From Bacillus wiedmannii (GTDB lineage Bacteria > Bacillota > Bacilli > Bacillales > Bacillaceae_G): a stretch of 35,461 bases of DNA. Under the pieces are notes generated by a model. That model did not search any database, was not told the origin of the DNA, and saw only the letters and a program-made list of their open reading frames with translations. Of this stretch, positions 6,889 to 17,091 are shown in pieces. Both the position numbers and the translations under genes were made by a program. Numbering within the stretch: position 1 is the stretch's first letter; each line of letters starts with the position of its first letter. Where the stretch lies: NCBI RefSeq assembly GCF_001583695.1, contig NZ_LOBC01000033.1:1-35461 (forward strand), given 5' to 3'.

Positions 6889-9006
6889 ATGAAGAAAGTA
6901 AAGTGGACTTTATTAGGTGGATTCGCAACGCTAGTATTAGCGATTGTACTTTATAAACTTATTGTGTTAGCTGGTGGCTATATGATGGATGAAAAGCAGC
7001 TCGTTTTCCACTCTTCATCACGTATCGTTGACCAGAAAGGGAAAGAGATTACGAAATTATATGTAGAAAATAGAGATCTCGTACCAGTAGAGCAAATTCC
7101 AAAGCATGTCCAGCAGGCGTTTATTGCGGTGGAAGATTCTCGTTTTTATGAGCATCAAGGAATTGATTACCCGTCTATATTCCGTGCTCTTTATAAAGAT
7201 ACGTTAGCTGGAGAGAAGGTCGAAGGCGGTAGTACCATTACACAGCAACTAGCGAAAAACGTCTTTTTAACTCGTGAAAAAACAGTTACGCGTAAATTGA
7301 AGGAAGTCGCAATTTCGCTTCAATTAGAGCAAAAATATACGAAGCAACAAATTCTTGAAATGTATATGAATCATATTTATTTTGGGCATGGGGCTTACGG
7401 TATTCAAGCAGCAGCAAAGTTGTATTTTAATAAAAATGTAGAAGATCTAACCGTAGAAGAAGGAGCAATGCTTGCAGGTCTTCCGAAGTCACCAAACGGA
7501 TATTCACCTTATTTCTCTCCAGAGAAAAGTAAGGAGCGCCGAGATCTCGTATTGTCACTTATGCATAAACAAGGCTATTTGACTGCCGAAGATAGTGTAC
7601 GTTATCAAGGAAAGACAATTGCTTTATATAAAAACTTAGACGAGAATGAACTCGCATATATGCCGTATATTGATATGGTTATAGATGAAGCAGCTCGTTT
7701 ATACGGATTGTCTCATCAAGAAGTACTGCGCGGAGGATATACGTTTGTCGTACCGATGGATGAAAAGATTCAAAAGGTAGCGTATAACCAGTTTCAAGAT
7801 GCAAGGAATTTCCCTGGTAAAGAAGAGGGGGCGCAAGGTGCTTTTCTATTAATGGATAATCGTACGGGCGGAATTAAAGCGGCGATTGGCGGAAGAAAGT
7901 ACGTCCCGAGAGGCTTTAATCGTATTTTCGCAAAAAGACAGCCCGGTTCTGTGCTAAAACCACTTATCGTCTATGCACCAGCACTCGAAACGAAAAAGTA
8001 TAATCCGTATTCTTTATTAACGAATGAAAAAACTTCTTTTGAAGGTTATGAACCTCGAAATTACAATCGTCAATATACGAAAGAAATGACGATGTATGAT
8101 GCGATTTTAGAGTCAGCAAATGTACCGGCAGTTTCTTTATTAAATGAGTTAGGGGTAGAAGAAGGAAAGCAATATTTAGAGAAAGGAAATGTTCATATTG
8201 CCGATGCTGGTTTAAGTACAGCACTTGGCGGGCTGAAAAATGGTGTTTCAACATTTGATCTTGTGAAAATGTATCGTGCATTTTTAGCAAATGGCGCTAT
8301 TATTGAGCCGCACGTGATTGATAAAGTGTTAAATAGACACGGCGCAGTTATTGGAGAATCGCCAAAAGTAGAAACGAAAATTTTCTCGAAACAAACGGCA
8401 TGGTATATGACGAAAATGTTAGAAGGGGTTGTGAAGGAAGGGACAGCGAAAGCAGGCATATATAGCGGTGCATTAGCTGGGAAAACAGGTACAACTTCCT
8501 TACCGAATGACGATAATGGAGCTAGAGATATGTGGTTCGTTGGCTATACGCCAAATTTAGTAGGTGCTGTTTGGATTGGTTATGACCGTACAGATAAAGA
8601 GCATCAGTTGCAAGGAGAAAGTGTGTCAGCAACGAAATTGTTTAAGAAAATTTTAACGAAGGCAAATGTAGAACAGAAAGAGCAGTTTATGAAACCAGAA
8701 GGTGTGGAAACAATCGGTGCTCCGATTCGGCTGCGCAAGATTGAAGATGTGAAAATGAAATTAGCGTTTAGCCCTTTCGGTTTATTTAAAGCAAAATTAA
8801 GCTGGACACCACTTCCAGATGAAAGAATTATGTATCGTATTTATAGAGTGGAAAACGGAGTTCATACGCATGTAGGCACTGTAAATGGTGCCGGAGAATA
8901 TGAGGAAAAGTTCGTTAACATCTTTTCAAAACCGAGTTTTTATGTTGTACCATATAACACACAAACGAAACGTGAAGGAGAAAAGTCAAAAGTAGCTAAA
9001 CCATAG
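6889..9006 (+). CDS. pbpF: Class A penicillin-binding protein PbpF (PBP2c-like)
   Basis: 705 residues; bifunctional peptidoglycan synthase. An N-terminal membrane anchor lies at about 8-30. The GT51 glycosyltransferase domain shows EDSRFYEHQG (catalytic Glu82), GGSTITQQLAKN (113-124), LEMYMNHIYFGHGAYGIQAA and AGLPKSPNGY. The transpeptidase domain shows S354VLK (nucleophile), SAN (409-411) and K532TG. A C-terminal fibronectin-like tail follows (LSWTPLPDERIMYRIYR). GAAAGAAGG precedes ATG 6889 by about 7 bp. In B. subtilis pbpF is expressed late in the forespore and lies directly before hemE, as here. I found no clear sigma-F/G promoter. It is divergent from hmoB. Confidence 0.95.
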   Translation: MKKVKWTLLGGFATLVLAIVLYKLIVLAGGYMMDEKQLVFHSSSRIVDQKGKEITKLYVENRDLVPVEQIPKHVQQAFIAVEDSRFYEHQGIDYPSIFRALYKDTLAGEKVEGGSTITQQLAKNVFLTREKTVTRKLKEVAISLQLEQKYTKQQILEMYMNHIYFGHGAYGIQAAAKLYFNKNVEDLTVEEGAMLAGLPKSPNGYSPYFSPEKSKERRDLVLSLMHKQGYLTAEDSVRYQGKTIALYKNLDENELAYMPYIDMVIDEAARLYGLSHQEVLRGGYTFVVPMDEKIQKVAYNQFQDARNFPGKEEGAQGAFLLMDNRTGGIKAAIGGRKYVPRGFNRIFAKRQPGSVLKPLIVYAPALETKKYNPYSLLTNEKTSFEGYEPRNYNRQYTKEMTMYDAILESANVPAVSLLNELGVEEGKQYLEKGNVHIADAGLSTALGGLKNGVSTFDLVKMYRAFLANGAIIEPHVIDKVLNRHGAVIGESPKVETKIFSKQTAWYMTKMLEGVVKEGTAKAGIYSGALAGKTGTTSLPNDDNGARDMWFVGYTPNLVGAVWIGYDRTDKEHQLQGESVSATKLFKKILTKANVEQKEQFMKPEGVETIGAPIRLRKIEDVKMKLAFSPFGLFKAKLSWTPLPDERIMYRIYRVENGVHTHVGTVNGAGEYEEKFVNIFSKPSFYVVPYNTQTKREGEKSKVAKP

Positions 9007-9016
9007 TTTTTCTCTG

Positions 9017-9025
9017 TGCTATAAT
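9017..9025 (+). promoter_or_regulatory. Possible extended -10 promoter upstream of hemE
   Basis: TGCTATAAT matches an extended -10 element (TGnTATAAT) just after the pbpF stop, about 170 bp before hemE. No clear -35 is present. A second TATAGT at 9121-9126 is a weaker candidate. No terminator is seen between pbpF and hemE, so read-through is also possible. Confidence 0.4.
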
Positions 9026-9195
9026 AAGAATGTTGTGAAAATAGTAAGCGGTTTTACGAATGTTTGTGTCAATTTCATGAACAACGTACATAATGTTATG
9101 CATTTTGTTTTTACAAGCTGTATAGTAAAAAAAGATAAATATCGGAATAGAACGTATTTAGAGCAAAAGCATTGGCAAGGAAGGGAGCAAGGGTC

Positions 9196-10242
9196 TTGGT
9201 AAGAACTATAAATGAGACATTTTTAAAAGCATGTAGGGGGGAACGTACTGATTATGTACCAGCATGGTATATGCGTCAAGCAGGTCGTTCGCAGCCGGAA
9301 TATAGAAAGATAAAAGAAAAGTATTCTTTATTTGAAATTACACATAATCCAGAGTTATGTGCTTACGTTACAAAGTTGCCAGTCGATCAATATAACGTAG
9401 ACGCAGCAATTCTTTATAAAGATATTATGTCACCACTACCTGCAATTGGTGTGGATGTAGAAATTAAATCAGGTATTGGCCCAGTTATTGATAATCCAAT
9501 TCGTTCTTTACAAGACGTAGAAAAACTAGGGGAAATCAATCCAGAAGATGACGTACCCTACATATTAGATACGATTCGTTTATTAACGACTGAAATGTTA
9601 GACGTACCGTTAATCGGTTTTTCAGGAGCTCCATTTACGTTAGCGAGCTATATGATTGAAGGCGGTCCATCTCGTAATTACCATAATACGAAAGCGTTCA
9701 TGTATGCAGAGCCGAAAGCTTGGTTCGCATTAATGGATAAGTTAGCAGATATGGTTATTACATATTTAAAAGCGCAAATTAACGCAGGAGCAAAAGCAGT
9801 TCAAATTTTCGATTCTTGGGTTGGCACAGTGAATGTAGCAGATTACCGCATATTTATTAAACCAGCGATGGAGCGTATTTTTGCAGAAGTTCGTACGATG
9901 GGTGTTCCAATGATTATGCACGGCGTAGGAGCTGCGCACTTAGTGAATGAATGGCATGACTTACCTCTTGATGTTGTAGGTTTAGACTGGCGTTTACCGA
10001 TTGAAGAAGCACGTGCACGCGGTGTTCATAAGGCGGTACAAGGAAATATGGATCCTTCATTCTTACTAGCACCTTGGTCTGTTATTGAAGAACATGTAAA
10101 AGCTATTTTAGATCAAGGGATGAAAGAGCCAGGTTATATCTTTAACTTAGGACACGGTGTATTCCCAGAAGTAAATCCAGATACATTAAAACAATTAACT
10201 ACATTTATTCATGAATACTCTAAAGAACAGTTAGCGAAGTAA
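9196..10242 (+). CDS. hemE: Uroporphyrinogen decarboxylase HemE
   Basis: 348 residues from a TTG start at 9196, chosen because AAGGGAG (9181-9187) is 8 bp upstream and the protein then begins (M)[14 protein letters not shown], where family members start; an upstream in-frame TTG at 9172 lacks an RBS. It converts uroporphyrinogen III to coproporphyrinogen III in the cytosol. Family signatures: [16 protein letters not shown] near the N-terminus, [24 protein letters not shown](V)GA and [13 protein letters not shown] near the C-terminus. It is the first gene of hemEHY, with 14 bp to hemH. Confidence 0.97.
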   Translation: MVRTINETFLKACRGERTDYVPAWYMRQAGRSQPEYRKIKEKYSLFEITHNPELCAYVTKLPVDQYNVDAAILYKDIMSPLPAIGVDVEIKSGIGPVIDNPIRSLQDVEKLGEINPEDDVPYILDTIRLLTTEMLDVPLIGFSGAPFTLASYMIEGGPSRNYHNTKAFMYAEPKAWFALMDKLADMVITYLKAQINAGAKAVQIFDSWVGTVNVADYRIFIKPAMERIFAEVRTMGVPMIMHGVGAAHLVNEWHDLPLDVVGLDWRLPIEEARARGVHKAVQGNMDPSFLLAPWSVIEEHVKAILDQGMKEPGYIFNLGHGVFPEVNPDTLKQLTTFIHEYSKEQLAK

Positions 10243-10256
10243 AGGAGAATAGCTGT

Positions 10257-11192
10257 ATGAAAAAGAAAATTGGTTTGCTTGTAATGGCATACGGAACGCC
10301 ATATAAAGAAGAAGATATTGAACGTTACTATACACATATTCGTAGAGGAAGAAAGCCAAGTCCTGAAATGCTAGAAGATTTAACAGAGCGTTACCGTGCA
10401 ATTGGTGGCATTTCTCCTTTAGCTACTATTACATTAGAGCAAGCTACAAAGTTAGAACAGCGTTTAAATGAAGTACAAGATGAAGTAGAGTACCATATGT
10501 ATCTTGGTTTAAAACATATCGAACCTTTCATTGAAGATGCAGTGAAGGATATGCATAACGACGGTATACAAGATGCAATCGCACTTGTTCTTGCGCCGCA
10601 CTATTCTACATTTAGCGTGAAATCGTATGTAGGACGAGCACAAGAAGAAGCTGAGAAACTTGGAAACTTAACAATTCACGGCATTGATAGCTGGTATAAA
10701 GAACCGAAATTCATCCAGTACTGGGTTGATGCAGTGAAAGGTATATATAACGGTATGTCAGACACAGAGCGTGAAAAAGCAGTATTAATCGTATCTGCTC
10801 ATAGCTTACCAGAGAAAATTATTGCAATGGGCGATCCATATCCAGATCAATTAAATGAAACAGCGGATTATATTGCAAGAGGTGCTGAAGTAGCGAACTA
10901 TGCAGTAGGTTGGCAAAGCGCAGGAAACACGCCAGATCCTTGGATTGGTCCAGATGTACAAGATTTAACGAGAGAACTAAATGAAAAGTATGGATACAGT
11001 TCATTCGTATACGCACCAGTTGGATTTGTTGCGGAGCATTTAGAAGTTTTATATGACAATGACTTTGAGTGTAAAGTTGTGACAGATGAAATTGGCGCGA
11101 AATATTATCGTCCAGAAATGCCAAATGCATCGGACGCATTTATCGACTCTTTAACAGATGTTGTATTAAAGAAAAAAGAATCTGTAATGTAA
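10257..11192 (+). CDS. hemH: Coproporphyrin/protoporphyrin ferrochelatase HemH (CpfC)
   Basis: 311 residues, the usual length for Gram-positive monomeric ferrochelatase. It inserts Fe2+ into coproporphyrin III in the coproporphyrin-dependent pathway of Firmicutes. Likely metal ligands are His182 (SAHSLPEK) and Glu260 ([13 protein letters not shown]), equivalent to His183 and Glu264 of B. subtilis. The N-terminus reads [27 protein letters not shown] precedes the ATG by about 8 bp, and the gene sits tightly between hemE and hemY. The B. cereus group often has a second ferrochelatase elsewhere; nothing here shows which is dominant. Confidence 0.97.
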   Translation: MKKKIGLLVMAYGTPYKEEDIERYYTHIRRGRKPSPEMLEDLTERYRAIGGISPLATITLEQATKLEQRLNEVQDEVEYHMYLGLKHIEPFIEDAVKDMHNDGIQDAIALVLAPHYSTFSVKSYVGRAQEEAEKLGNLTIHGIDSWYKEPKFIQYWVDAVKGIYNGMSDTEREKAVLIVSAHSLPEKIIAMGDPYPDQLNETADYIARGAEVANYAVGWQSAGNTPDPWIGPDVQDLTRELNEKYGYSSFVYAPVGFVAEHLEVLYDNDFECKVVTDEIGAKYYRPEMPNASDAFIDSLTDVVLKKKESVM

Positions 11193-11211
11193 GAAGAAAG
11201 GGGGAGCCTGC

Positions 11212-12633
11212 TTGAGGAAAAAAGTTGTAATTATCGGCGGTGGCATCACAGGATTAACAACAATGTATAACTTACAAAAAGATATTCATGACAAGAACTT
11301 GCCGATCGATACATTACTGATAGAAGCATCGGGTAAACTTGGCGGGAAAATTCAAACCGTTCGAAAAGATGGATTTACAATTGAACGCGGACCGGATTCT
11401 TTCTTAGCACGAAAAGAAAGTGCCTCTAGACTGGCGCGAGAATTAGGTCTTGGCGATGAAATTGTAAATAATAAGGCCGGTCAATCATTTATCCTCGTAA
11501 ACAATCGGTTACATAAAATGCCGAGCGGATCGATGATGGGAATTCCAACGCAAATTACGCCGTTTCTATTTTCCAGGCTGTTCTCCCCAATTGGTAAACT
11601 AAGAGCTGGTTTTGATCTGTTAATGCCGAGATCAAAACCAGTATCTGACCAATCACTCGGGCAGTTTTTCAGACATCGCCTCGGCAACGAAGTGGTTGAA
11701 AATTTAATAGAACCATTACTATCGGGTATTTATGCAGGGGATATCGATGAAATGAGCTTAATGTCAACATTCCCCCAAATGTATCAAATTGAGCAGAAAC
11801 ATCGCAGTATTTCACTCGGTATGCGTACACTTGCTCCGAAAAAAGAGAAATCTGAACCGAAAAAGGGAATCTTCCAAACAGTGAAAACAGGTTTAGAATC
11901 TATCGTAGAATCTCTCGAAGCAAAGATACATGAAGGTATGATAATAAAGGGAACTCGCATTGAAAAAGTTGCAAAACTTGGTGATGCTTACACGATTACT
12001 CTTAGTAACGGAAAAGAAATAGAAGCGGACGCGGTCGTAGTGGCAAGCTCACATAAAGTATTGCCATCTATGTTTGCACAGTACAAGCAGTTTCGTTTCT
12101 TCCGCAACATTCCGTCCACATCAGTTGCGAATGTAGCAATGGCTTTTTCGAAATCAGCCATTCAGCGCGATATCGATGGAACAGGATTTGTCGTATCTCG
12201 AAATAGCGACTACACAATTACAGCATGTACGTGGACACATAAAAAATGGCCACATACAACGCCAGAAGGAAAAACGCTTCTTAGGTGTTACGTTGGACGC
12301 CCTGGTGATGAAGCGGTTGTAGAACAAACAGAAGAGGAACTTGTTAGGCTTGTACTAGAAGACTTACGAAAGACGATGGATATTACGGAGGATCCAGAGT
12401 TTACAGTCGTAAGTCGCTGGAAAGAGGCAATGCCCCAATATACAGTAGGTCATAACGAGCGAATGAAGAAACTCACAACATTTATGGAGAAAGAGTTGCC
12501 AGGTATATACTTGGCAGGTAGTTCTTACGCTGGTTCTGGTCTTCCAGACTGTATTGATCAAGGTGAGAGGGCTGCAAAGCGTGTATTATCTCATTTGGAG
12601 AAAGTAATGGATGCTGAATTAATCGCACAATAA
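11212..12633 (+). CDS. hemY: Coproporphyrinogen III oxidase / protoporphyrinogen oxidase HemY (CgoX)
   Basis: 473 residues from TTG 11212, with GAAAGGGGGAG 6-7 bp upstream. It is a flavoprotein that oxidises coproporphyrinogen III to coproporphyrin III (and protoporphyrinogen IX) using O2. An N-terminal FAD-binding Rossmann motif IIGGGITGL (residues 7-15) is followed by the family motif GGKIQTVRKDGFTIERGPDSF. The C-terminal FAD motif reads GIYLAGSSYAGSGLPDCIDQG. It is the third gene of hemEHY, 19 bp after hemH, and ends at a strong terminator. Enzymatically HemY acts before HemH. Confidence 0.96.
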   Translation: MRKKVVIIGGGITGLTTMYNLQKDIHDKNLPIDTLLIEASGKLGGKIQTVRKDGFTIERGPDSFLARKESASRLARELGLGDEIVNNKAGQSFILVNNRLHKMPSGSMMGIPTQITPFLFSRLFSPIGKLRAGFDLLMPRSKPVSDQSLGQFFRHRLGNEVVENLIEPLLSGIYAGDIDEMSLMSTFPQMYQIEQKHRSISLGMRTLAPKKEKSEPKKGIFQTVKTGLESIVESLEAKIHEGMIIKGTRIEKVAKLGDAYTITLSNGKEIEADAVVVASSHKVLPSMFAQYKQFRFFRNIPSTSVANVAMAFSKSAIQRDIDGTGFVVSRNSDYTITACTWTHKKWPHTTPEGKTLLRCYVGRPGDEAVVEQTEEELVRLVLEDLRKTMDITEDPEFTVVSRWKEAMPQYTVGHNERMKKLTTFMEKELPGIYLAGSSYAGSGLPDCIDQGERAAKRVLSHLEKVMDAELIAQ

Positions 12634-12642
12634 AATATAAGA

Positions 12643-12673
12643 AACGCCTTCAATCGTATTGAAGGCGTTTTGT
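12643..12673. terminator. Bidirectional terminator between hemY and the convergent gene
   Basis: A perfect 12-bp stem AACGCCTTCAAT / ATTGAAGGCGTT with a 3-nt loop CGT, followed by TTTTG on the plus strand. It lies between convergent coding regions and may serve both. Confidence 0.88.
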
Positions 12674-12689
12674 TTGTTATATAAAATAT

Positions 12690-14042
12690 TTATTCGCCAA
12701 TAAACATATATAAGTTATTTGGCTTTATAACAGCATCACCAGCATAAATAACCCATTCTGTTAAGTCATCAAAATCTAAATGATAAGAATTTCCTTCGCT
12801 CATATCTTCTATAAAATATGGTTCATTAATGAGTATTCCTTGAATAAGGTCTTCTGTAATATGTTGCATTTCAAACCACATATGTTCGCTTTTCCCCTCT
12901 TCATAGGAAACACCAAACTTAGCGAGAAAACGAAAATCTTCATTTGATTGTTCAATTTGAAAAATGTTGCTGAAATACCCGAAAGTATTCTTCGCATTGT
13001 AAGCCATACGAGCCGTTTCACTATTTGTTTTATAAAACATGAGCCCTGTAGCTTCCTCGTGTTCTTTGAAAAAGCTTTCGATACATTCTTCTGAAGTATC
13101 AAATTTGAACAAGAGAACAGATGGCGATTGATGGTATTCATCTCGGTCATCCATCCCGCCTAAGAATGTGTTTTGTGCATCTATTGGTTGTAGCTTCACT
13201 TCTTCATTCTCAATTGAAGATAATTGATCTATACTCGTTTTATGCCCAATATAAGATAAGCCTTTCTCCCATGGAACAGCTACTGTATGTATAGAACCTT
13301 GCTGACTATGTGCGATAACGATAGGCTCATTCATAGGGACTTGGCCATTCTCAACGGTATTATTAGCAAATGTTTGAAAGAGGTCACCAATGCCGTAGTA
13401 GGAAGAAATGCGATTTGGAATAATTAATTCTATTTCCGTTACGCCTGCTCTTAAAAGGCCATGTGTATGAAACCAATATTGCGTAGGCTCACCGTCTTTA
13501 TCGTCTTCATAAACAGAATGAATAACGTACAAGTCAGGAATGTCAGGTAATAATTCATTTTCAACGTGATATTCAATATAGCTTCTAGATATTACTTTCA
13601 TTGCTGCACTTGAATCGATTACAAATAACAAGTCTGGAGCGAGGTTCCATAAAAACTGTAACTGCTGGAAAAAGCAGTCCAGCACATCGCCTACAAATAG
13701 CGTACGAGTGAAAATTTCAGTGCCATAAGCAGCATCTTCAAAATTACGATCTACGATTGTAGAATCTTGTCTATTGTACATTTTATATTCTTCTGGATCG
13801 CTCGTTTCATCAATATGCAGTTCATACGGTATGATTGTTTCATCCATATGTAACTCAACAATAAGGCTTGTCTCATCACTGTAAACAATTTTTAATTCAT
13901 CCACTTTAGTAGAGATAGTCTCTAGCCGCTGTTTTAACTGTTCAATCGTAATTCTAGTTGGTATAACGGCAATCATATCTGAAAAATGACGTTCTAATGT
14001 TCCATTCATAGCTGCGCGGTATGTTTCTGTTTGCACTTCCAT
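12690..14042 (-). CDS. DUF4026-like protein with C-terminal DUF2314-like domain
   Basis: 450 residues from ATG 14042, where the minus strand has AGGAG 7-8 bp upstream; a TTG at 14060 lies upstream of that RBS. The protein is acidic, without signal peptide or membrane segments. The C-terminal ~75 residues (SEHMWFEMQHITEDLIQGILINEPY...YHLDFDDLTEWVIY) look like the DUF2314 fold seen at the end of DUF4026 proteins. The N-terminus (MIAVIPTRITIEQLKQRLETI) resembles the DUF4026 start. Function is unknown. It is not part of the B. subtilis hem-yhg cluster and is convergent with hemY. The family assignment is from memory of motifs. Confidence 0.75.
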   Translation of the reverse strand: MEVQTETYRAAMNGTLERHFSDMIAVIPTRITIEQLKQRLETISTKVDELKIVYSDETSLIVELHMDETIIPYELHIDETSDPEEYKMYNRQDSTIVDRNFEDAAYGTEIFTRTLFVGDVLDCFFQQLQFLWNLAPDLLFVIDSSAAMKVISRSYIEYHVENELLPDIPDLYVIHSVYEDDKDGEPTQYWFHTHGLLRAGVTEIELIIPNRISSYYGIGDLFQTFANNTVENGQVPMNEPIVIAHSQQGSIHTVAVPWEKGLSYIGHKTSIDQLSSIENEEVKLQPIDAQNTFLGGMDDRDEYHQSPSVLLFKFDTSEECIESFFKEHEEATGLMFYKTNSETARMAYNAKNTFGYFSNIFQIEQSNEDFRFLAKFGVSYEEGKSEHMWFEMQHITEDLIQGILINEPYFIEDMSEGNSYHLDFDDLTEWVIYAGDAVIKPNNLYMFIGE

Positions 14043-14217
14043 CCAATCACTCCTATTCAAATGAATCCATTTTACATGCCAATGAAATTTCGATATTTTC
14101 TGTTTTCTCTCTCTACTATTATAGGTCGCATTCGTAGAAGGTGTAAAATTATTATTTTGTATTATAGTTTGAAAGCTTGTAAATTAAATAAATTTTTTGT
14201 AAAACTTGTCGAAATAG

Positions 14218-14254
14218 CATTCTATATAACGAATCATTTGTTATGATAGAAATG
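14218..14254. promoter_or_regulatory. Imperfect dyad upstream of the secreted nuclease gene
   Basis: CATTCTATATAACGAAT (14218-14234) and ATTTGTTATGATAGAAATG (14236-14254) form an imperfect inverted repeat separated by one base. It lies 20-30 bp before the RBS, so it could be an operator or a 5'-UTR hairpin. The rest of 14043-14283 shows nothing else I can support. Confidence 0.35.
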
Positions 14255-14283
14255 CTGAGAAAATATGAAATAGGGAGAGGAAA

Positions 14284-16650
14284 ATGGCTGTGAAGAAATT
14301 GTTAAGTGTCTTTTTATCATTATTGCTATTGCTTTCATTTACTGGAACTTTAGCGCAGGCAGAAGAAAATACTTCTATGTCAGTAGAAAAAGCAATTCAA
14401 GTATTTAAGCAGCAAGGGAAAACGAAGGGGACAGTGGAAGGATACATCGTTGGATATACGCAAAGTCCTTCTAAATACACGAAAGATCCTGCTAAGTTTG
14501 ATGATACAAACGTAGCAATTGCGGATTCGCCAACTGAAACGAATCCAGACAAAATCATGCCTGTTCAGTTGCCAAAGGGTGATGTGAGAGCGGCAGTAAA
14601 CGTGAAAGATCATCCTGAAAATATCGGGAAGAAAGTTAGTTTAACAGGGACGCTTGAATTATATTTTAGTAGCCCAGGTTTAAAATCGGTAACAGCTCAT
14701 AAGTTTCAAGGGGAAGGACAAAACCGTGTTAGCGATGTAGTAGCTTCGCCTGGTAGTGGAGAAGTTGCGAAGGGGACAGCGGTAACATTAACAACGAATA
14801 CAGAAGGAGCAACAATCTACTATACGTTAGATGGCTCTAACCCTACAAATAAGAGCGTTCGTTATAACGGACAAATTGTGGTGAATGAAAATAGTGTGAT
14901 TAAAGCAATCGCAGAGAAAGAAGGGCTTACTTCTTCAGCGGTTTCAACATTTTCATTTATTATCGTAAACAATGAACCAGTTCGTATTCATGATATTCAA
15001 GGGAAATCACATATTTCTCCTTACAAAGGGAAGAAAGTATACAATGTGGAAGGCGTTGTAACAGCACTTGATAAAAATGGTTTTTATATAGAAGATAACC
15101 AGCCGGATAATGATCCAGCTACGTCAGAAGGTATGTACGTATACAAAAAAGATGCGAATGTAGCGGTAGGAGATCTTATTCAAGTTGATGGAGAAGTAGA
15201 AGAATATGTTGGACCTGGGTATGCAGAAAGGTTTGACACAGATTTAACGACGACGGAAATTAAAGCGAGCCGCGTTGCTGTAATCGCAAAAGATCAACCT
15301 TTACCAGCACCGATTGTACTTGGAGAAAACGGTGTGAAAATCCCTGATCAAATTATCGATAATGATGCATTCGGTTTATTTGATCCAAATGAAGATGCAA
15401 TCGACTTTTATGAAAGTATAGAAGGTATGCGCGTTACGATGCCAACGCCAAAAATTATTGCACCTCAGAAAAACGGAAATTTATATGTAACAGTAAAAAA
15501 TGGCGGAAATAAAGTCGTAACGAAATACGGCACACCTGTATTAGATGAAAATCAATTAAACCCAGAGCGTCTTTCTGTAAAAGTACCTCGTGATTATGTA
15601 GCAAAAGTAGGAGATACTTTCACTGGAGATATAACAGGGGTAGTCGGATATGATTACGGTTCGTTCCGCATTTCGCCAATAACGGAATTACCATCTGTAG
15701 TGGAAGGTGGATTTAAGCAAGTAGGCGTGAATATTCAGCCTCGTCTTGATAAGTTAACAGTTGCTACATATAACATTGAAAACTTCTCGGCGAATAAAAA
15801 AGAAACAACAGATGAAAAAGTAAAAGCGTTAGCGTATTCTATTAAATACAACTTAAAAATGCCAGATATTATCGGTGTAGAGGAAATGCAAGATAATAAC
15901 GGAACGATTAATGACGGTACAACAGATGCTTCTTTAAGCGCAAAACGTATCATTGATGCAGTTCTAGAAATTCGTGGACCAAAGTATGAGTATGTAGAAA
16001 TTGCTCCGAATAATAATCTAGACGGAGGAGCACCAGGAGCGAATATTCGCGTCGGTTTCTTCTACAACCCATCACGCGTGAAATTAGCAGCAGTACCGAA
16101 GTTACTTGATAAAAATGTCGTTCGCATTGGAGACGAAAATCCATTATTTGAAAGTACACGTAAACCGCTTGCAGCAGAATTTACGTTCCAAGGACAAAAC
16201 GTTGTTGTCGTTGCAAATCACTTAAACTCAAAAATAGGAGATGCAACGCCATTTGGAAAAGTGCAGCCGCTCGTATTAAAGAGTGAAGAAAAACGAATTC
16301 AGCTAGCGCAAGAAGTAAATCAATTCGTACAAGGAATTCAGAAAAAGAACACGAATGCACCAGTTGTTGTGTTAGGAGATATGAACGATTTTGAGTTTGC
16401 TAAACCATTAAAAACACTAGAAGGAACAATCTTGAAAAATATGTTAAACACAGTGCCGAAAGAGAACCGCTACACGTACATTCATGAAGGAAATGCACAA
16501 GTGTTAGATCATATTTTAGTAACAAACAACATCGCACCACACACAATTGTAGATCCAGTACACTTAAACTCAAACATTATGAAAGAACATGGACGTGTAA
16601 GTGACCACGATCCAGTACTTGCTCAAATTGATTTGAAGAAAGCTTCTTAA
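14284..16650 (+). CDS. Secreted endonuclease/exonuclease/phosphatase-family nuclease (YhcR-like)
   Basis: 788 residues. The signal peptide is cleaved after AQA (about residue 26). Domains in order: an N-terminal OB-like domain (about 34-140; GTVEGYIVGYTQSP), a chitobiase-C-terminal-like module (about 150-225; TIYYTLDGSNPT), another OB-like DNA-binding region (about 235-370; YNVEGVVTAL), a linker, and an EEP nuclease domain (about 490-786). The EEP domain has ATYNIENF, GVEEMQD, VANHLNSK, VVLGDMNDFE and VSDHDPV, i.e. the Asn, Glu, His and Asp residues expected for a metal-dependent DNase I-like site. No LPXTG is present, so it is probably released. A GGGAGAGG RBS fits ATG 14284, or GTG 14290. 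Likely role: extracellular nucleic-acid degradation and phosphate or nucleotide scavenging. Confidence 0.9.
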   Translation: MAVKKLLSVFLSLLLLLSFTGTLAQAEENTSMSVEKAIQVFKQQGKTKGTVEGYIVGYTQSPSKYTKDPAKFDDTNVAIADSPTETNPDKIMPVQLPKGDVRAAVNVKDHPENIGKKVSLTGTLELYFSSPGLKSVTAHKFQGEGQNRVSDVVASPGSGEVAKGTAVTLTTNTEGATIYYTLDGSNPTNKSVRYNGQIVVNENSVIKAIAEKEGLTSSAVSTFSFIIVNNEPVRIHDIQGKSHISPYKGKKVYNVEGVVTALDKNGFYIEDNQPDNDPATSEGMYVYKKDANVAVGDLIQVDGEVEEYVGPGYAERFDTDLTTTEIKASRVAVIAKDQPLPAPIVLGENGVKIPDQIIDNDAFGLFDPNEDAIDFYESIEGMRVTMPTPKIIAPQKNGNLYVTVKNGGNKVVTKYGTPVLDENQLNPERLSVKVPRDYVAKVGDTFTGDITGVVGYDYGSFRISPITELPSVVEGGFKQVGVNIQPRLDKLTVATYNIENFSANKKETTDEKVKALAYSIKYNLKMPDIIGVEEMQDNNGTINDGTTDASLSAKRIIDAVLEIRGPKYEYVEIAPNNNLDGGAPGANIRVGFFYNPSRVKLAAVPKLLDKNVVRIGDENPLFESTRKPLAAEFTFQGQNVVVVANHLNSKIGDATPFGKVQPLVLKSEEKRIQLAQEVNQFVQGIQKKNTNAPVVVLGDMNDFEFAKPLKTLEGTILKNMLNTVPKENRYTYIHEGNAQVLDHILVTNNIAPHTIVDPVHLNSNIMKEHGRVSDHDPVLAQIDLKKAS

Positions 16651-16660
16651 ATAGTCATGA

Positions 16661-16695
16661 AAGAACGCTTAGAGATATACTGAGCGTTCTTTTTC
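16661..16695 (+). terminator. Terminator of the nuclease gene
   Basis: The 12-bp stem AAGAACGCTTAG / CTGAGCGTTCTT has one G-U pair and a 7-nt loop, and is followed by TTT. Confidence 0.88.
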
Positions 16696-16754
16696 TGTAA
16701 AAATCATGTTAAAATTAATTAAAAATTCAGCTTTTTGTAATGAGGAGGTTAAAG

Positions 16755-17054
16755 ATGCAAGCGTGGTTAAATGGAAAATTAATGAATCAGCTTGCAATTT
16801 TGTTTTGTACAATCGTCATGCTCCAATTTGTAGCGGAGGTAACAGGACTTACTCAAAATTTGGATATTACATATAACTTAATACATACAGCATCGTCCTA
16901 TGTAACGTTTAGTTTGGCAGTCATTTTTACTTTAATAGGTGCAAGAAGAGAATTAAGTACATATGCAATTATTTTATTATGTTCAGTTGTAGGTATTAAA
17001 GCGATTTATTTTGCGGCGGTCGTTATTTTATGGGGATTGGCAGGTACGCCGTAA
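16755..17054 (+). CDS. Small membrane protein of unknown function (99 aa)
   Basis: ATG 16755 is chosen because GAGGAGG (16742-16748) is 6 bp upstream; the ATG at 16740 overlaps this RBS. 99 residues with three predicted membrane helices (LAILFCTIVMLQFVAEV; YVTFSLAVIFTLIGA; IILLCSVVGIKAIYFAAVVILW). No recognised family. It sits between the nuclease terminator and a large hairpin, so it is probably transcribed alone. Confidence 0.75.
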   Translation: MQAWLNGKLMNQLAILFCTIVMLQFVAEVTGLTQNLDITYNLIHTASSYVTFSLAVIFTLIGARRELSTYAIILLCSVVGIKAIYFAAVVILWGLAGTP

Positions 17055-17091
17055 AGGGGAGATGATTATACGATTGATAAATGTAAATGAG

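Noticed and set aside
14031-14246. Plus-strand 71-codon frame upstream of the nuclease
   Set aside because: No RBS, low complexity, and it overlaps the start of the minus-strand gene and the dyad.
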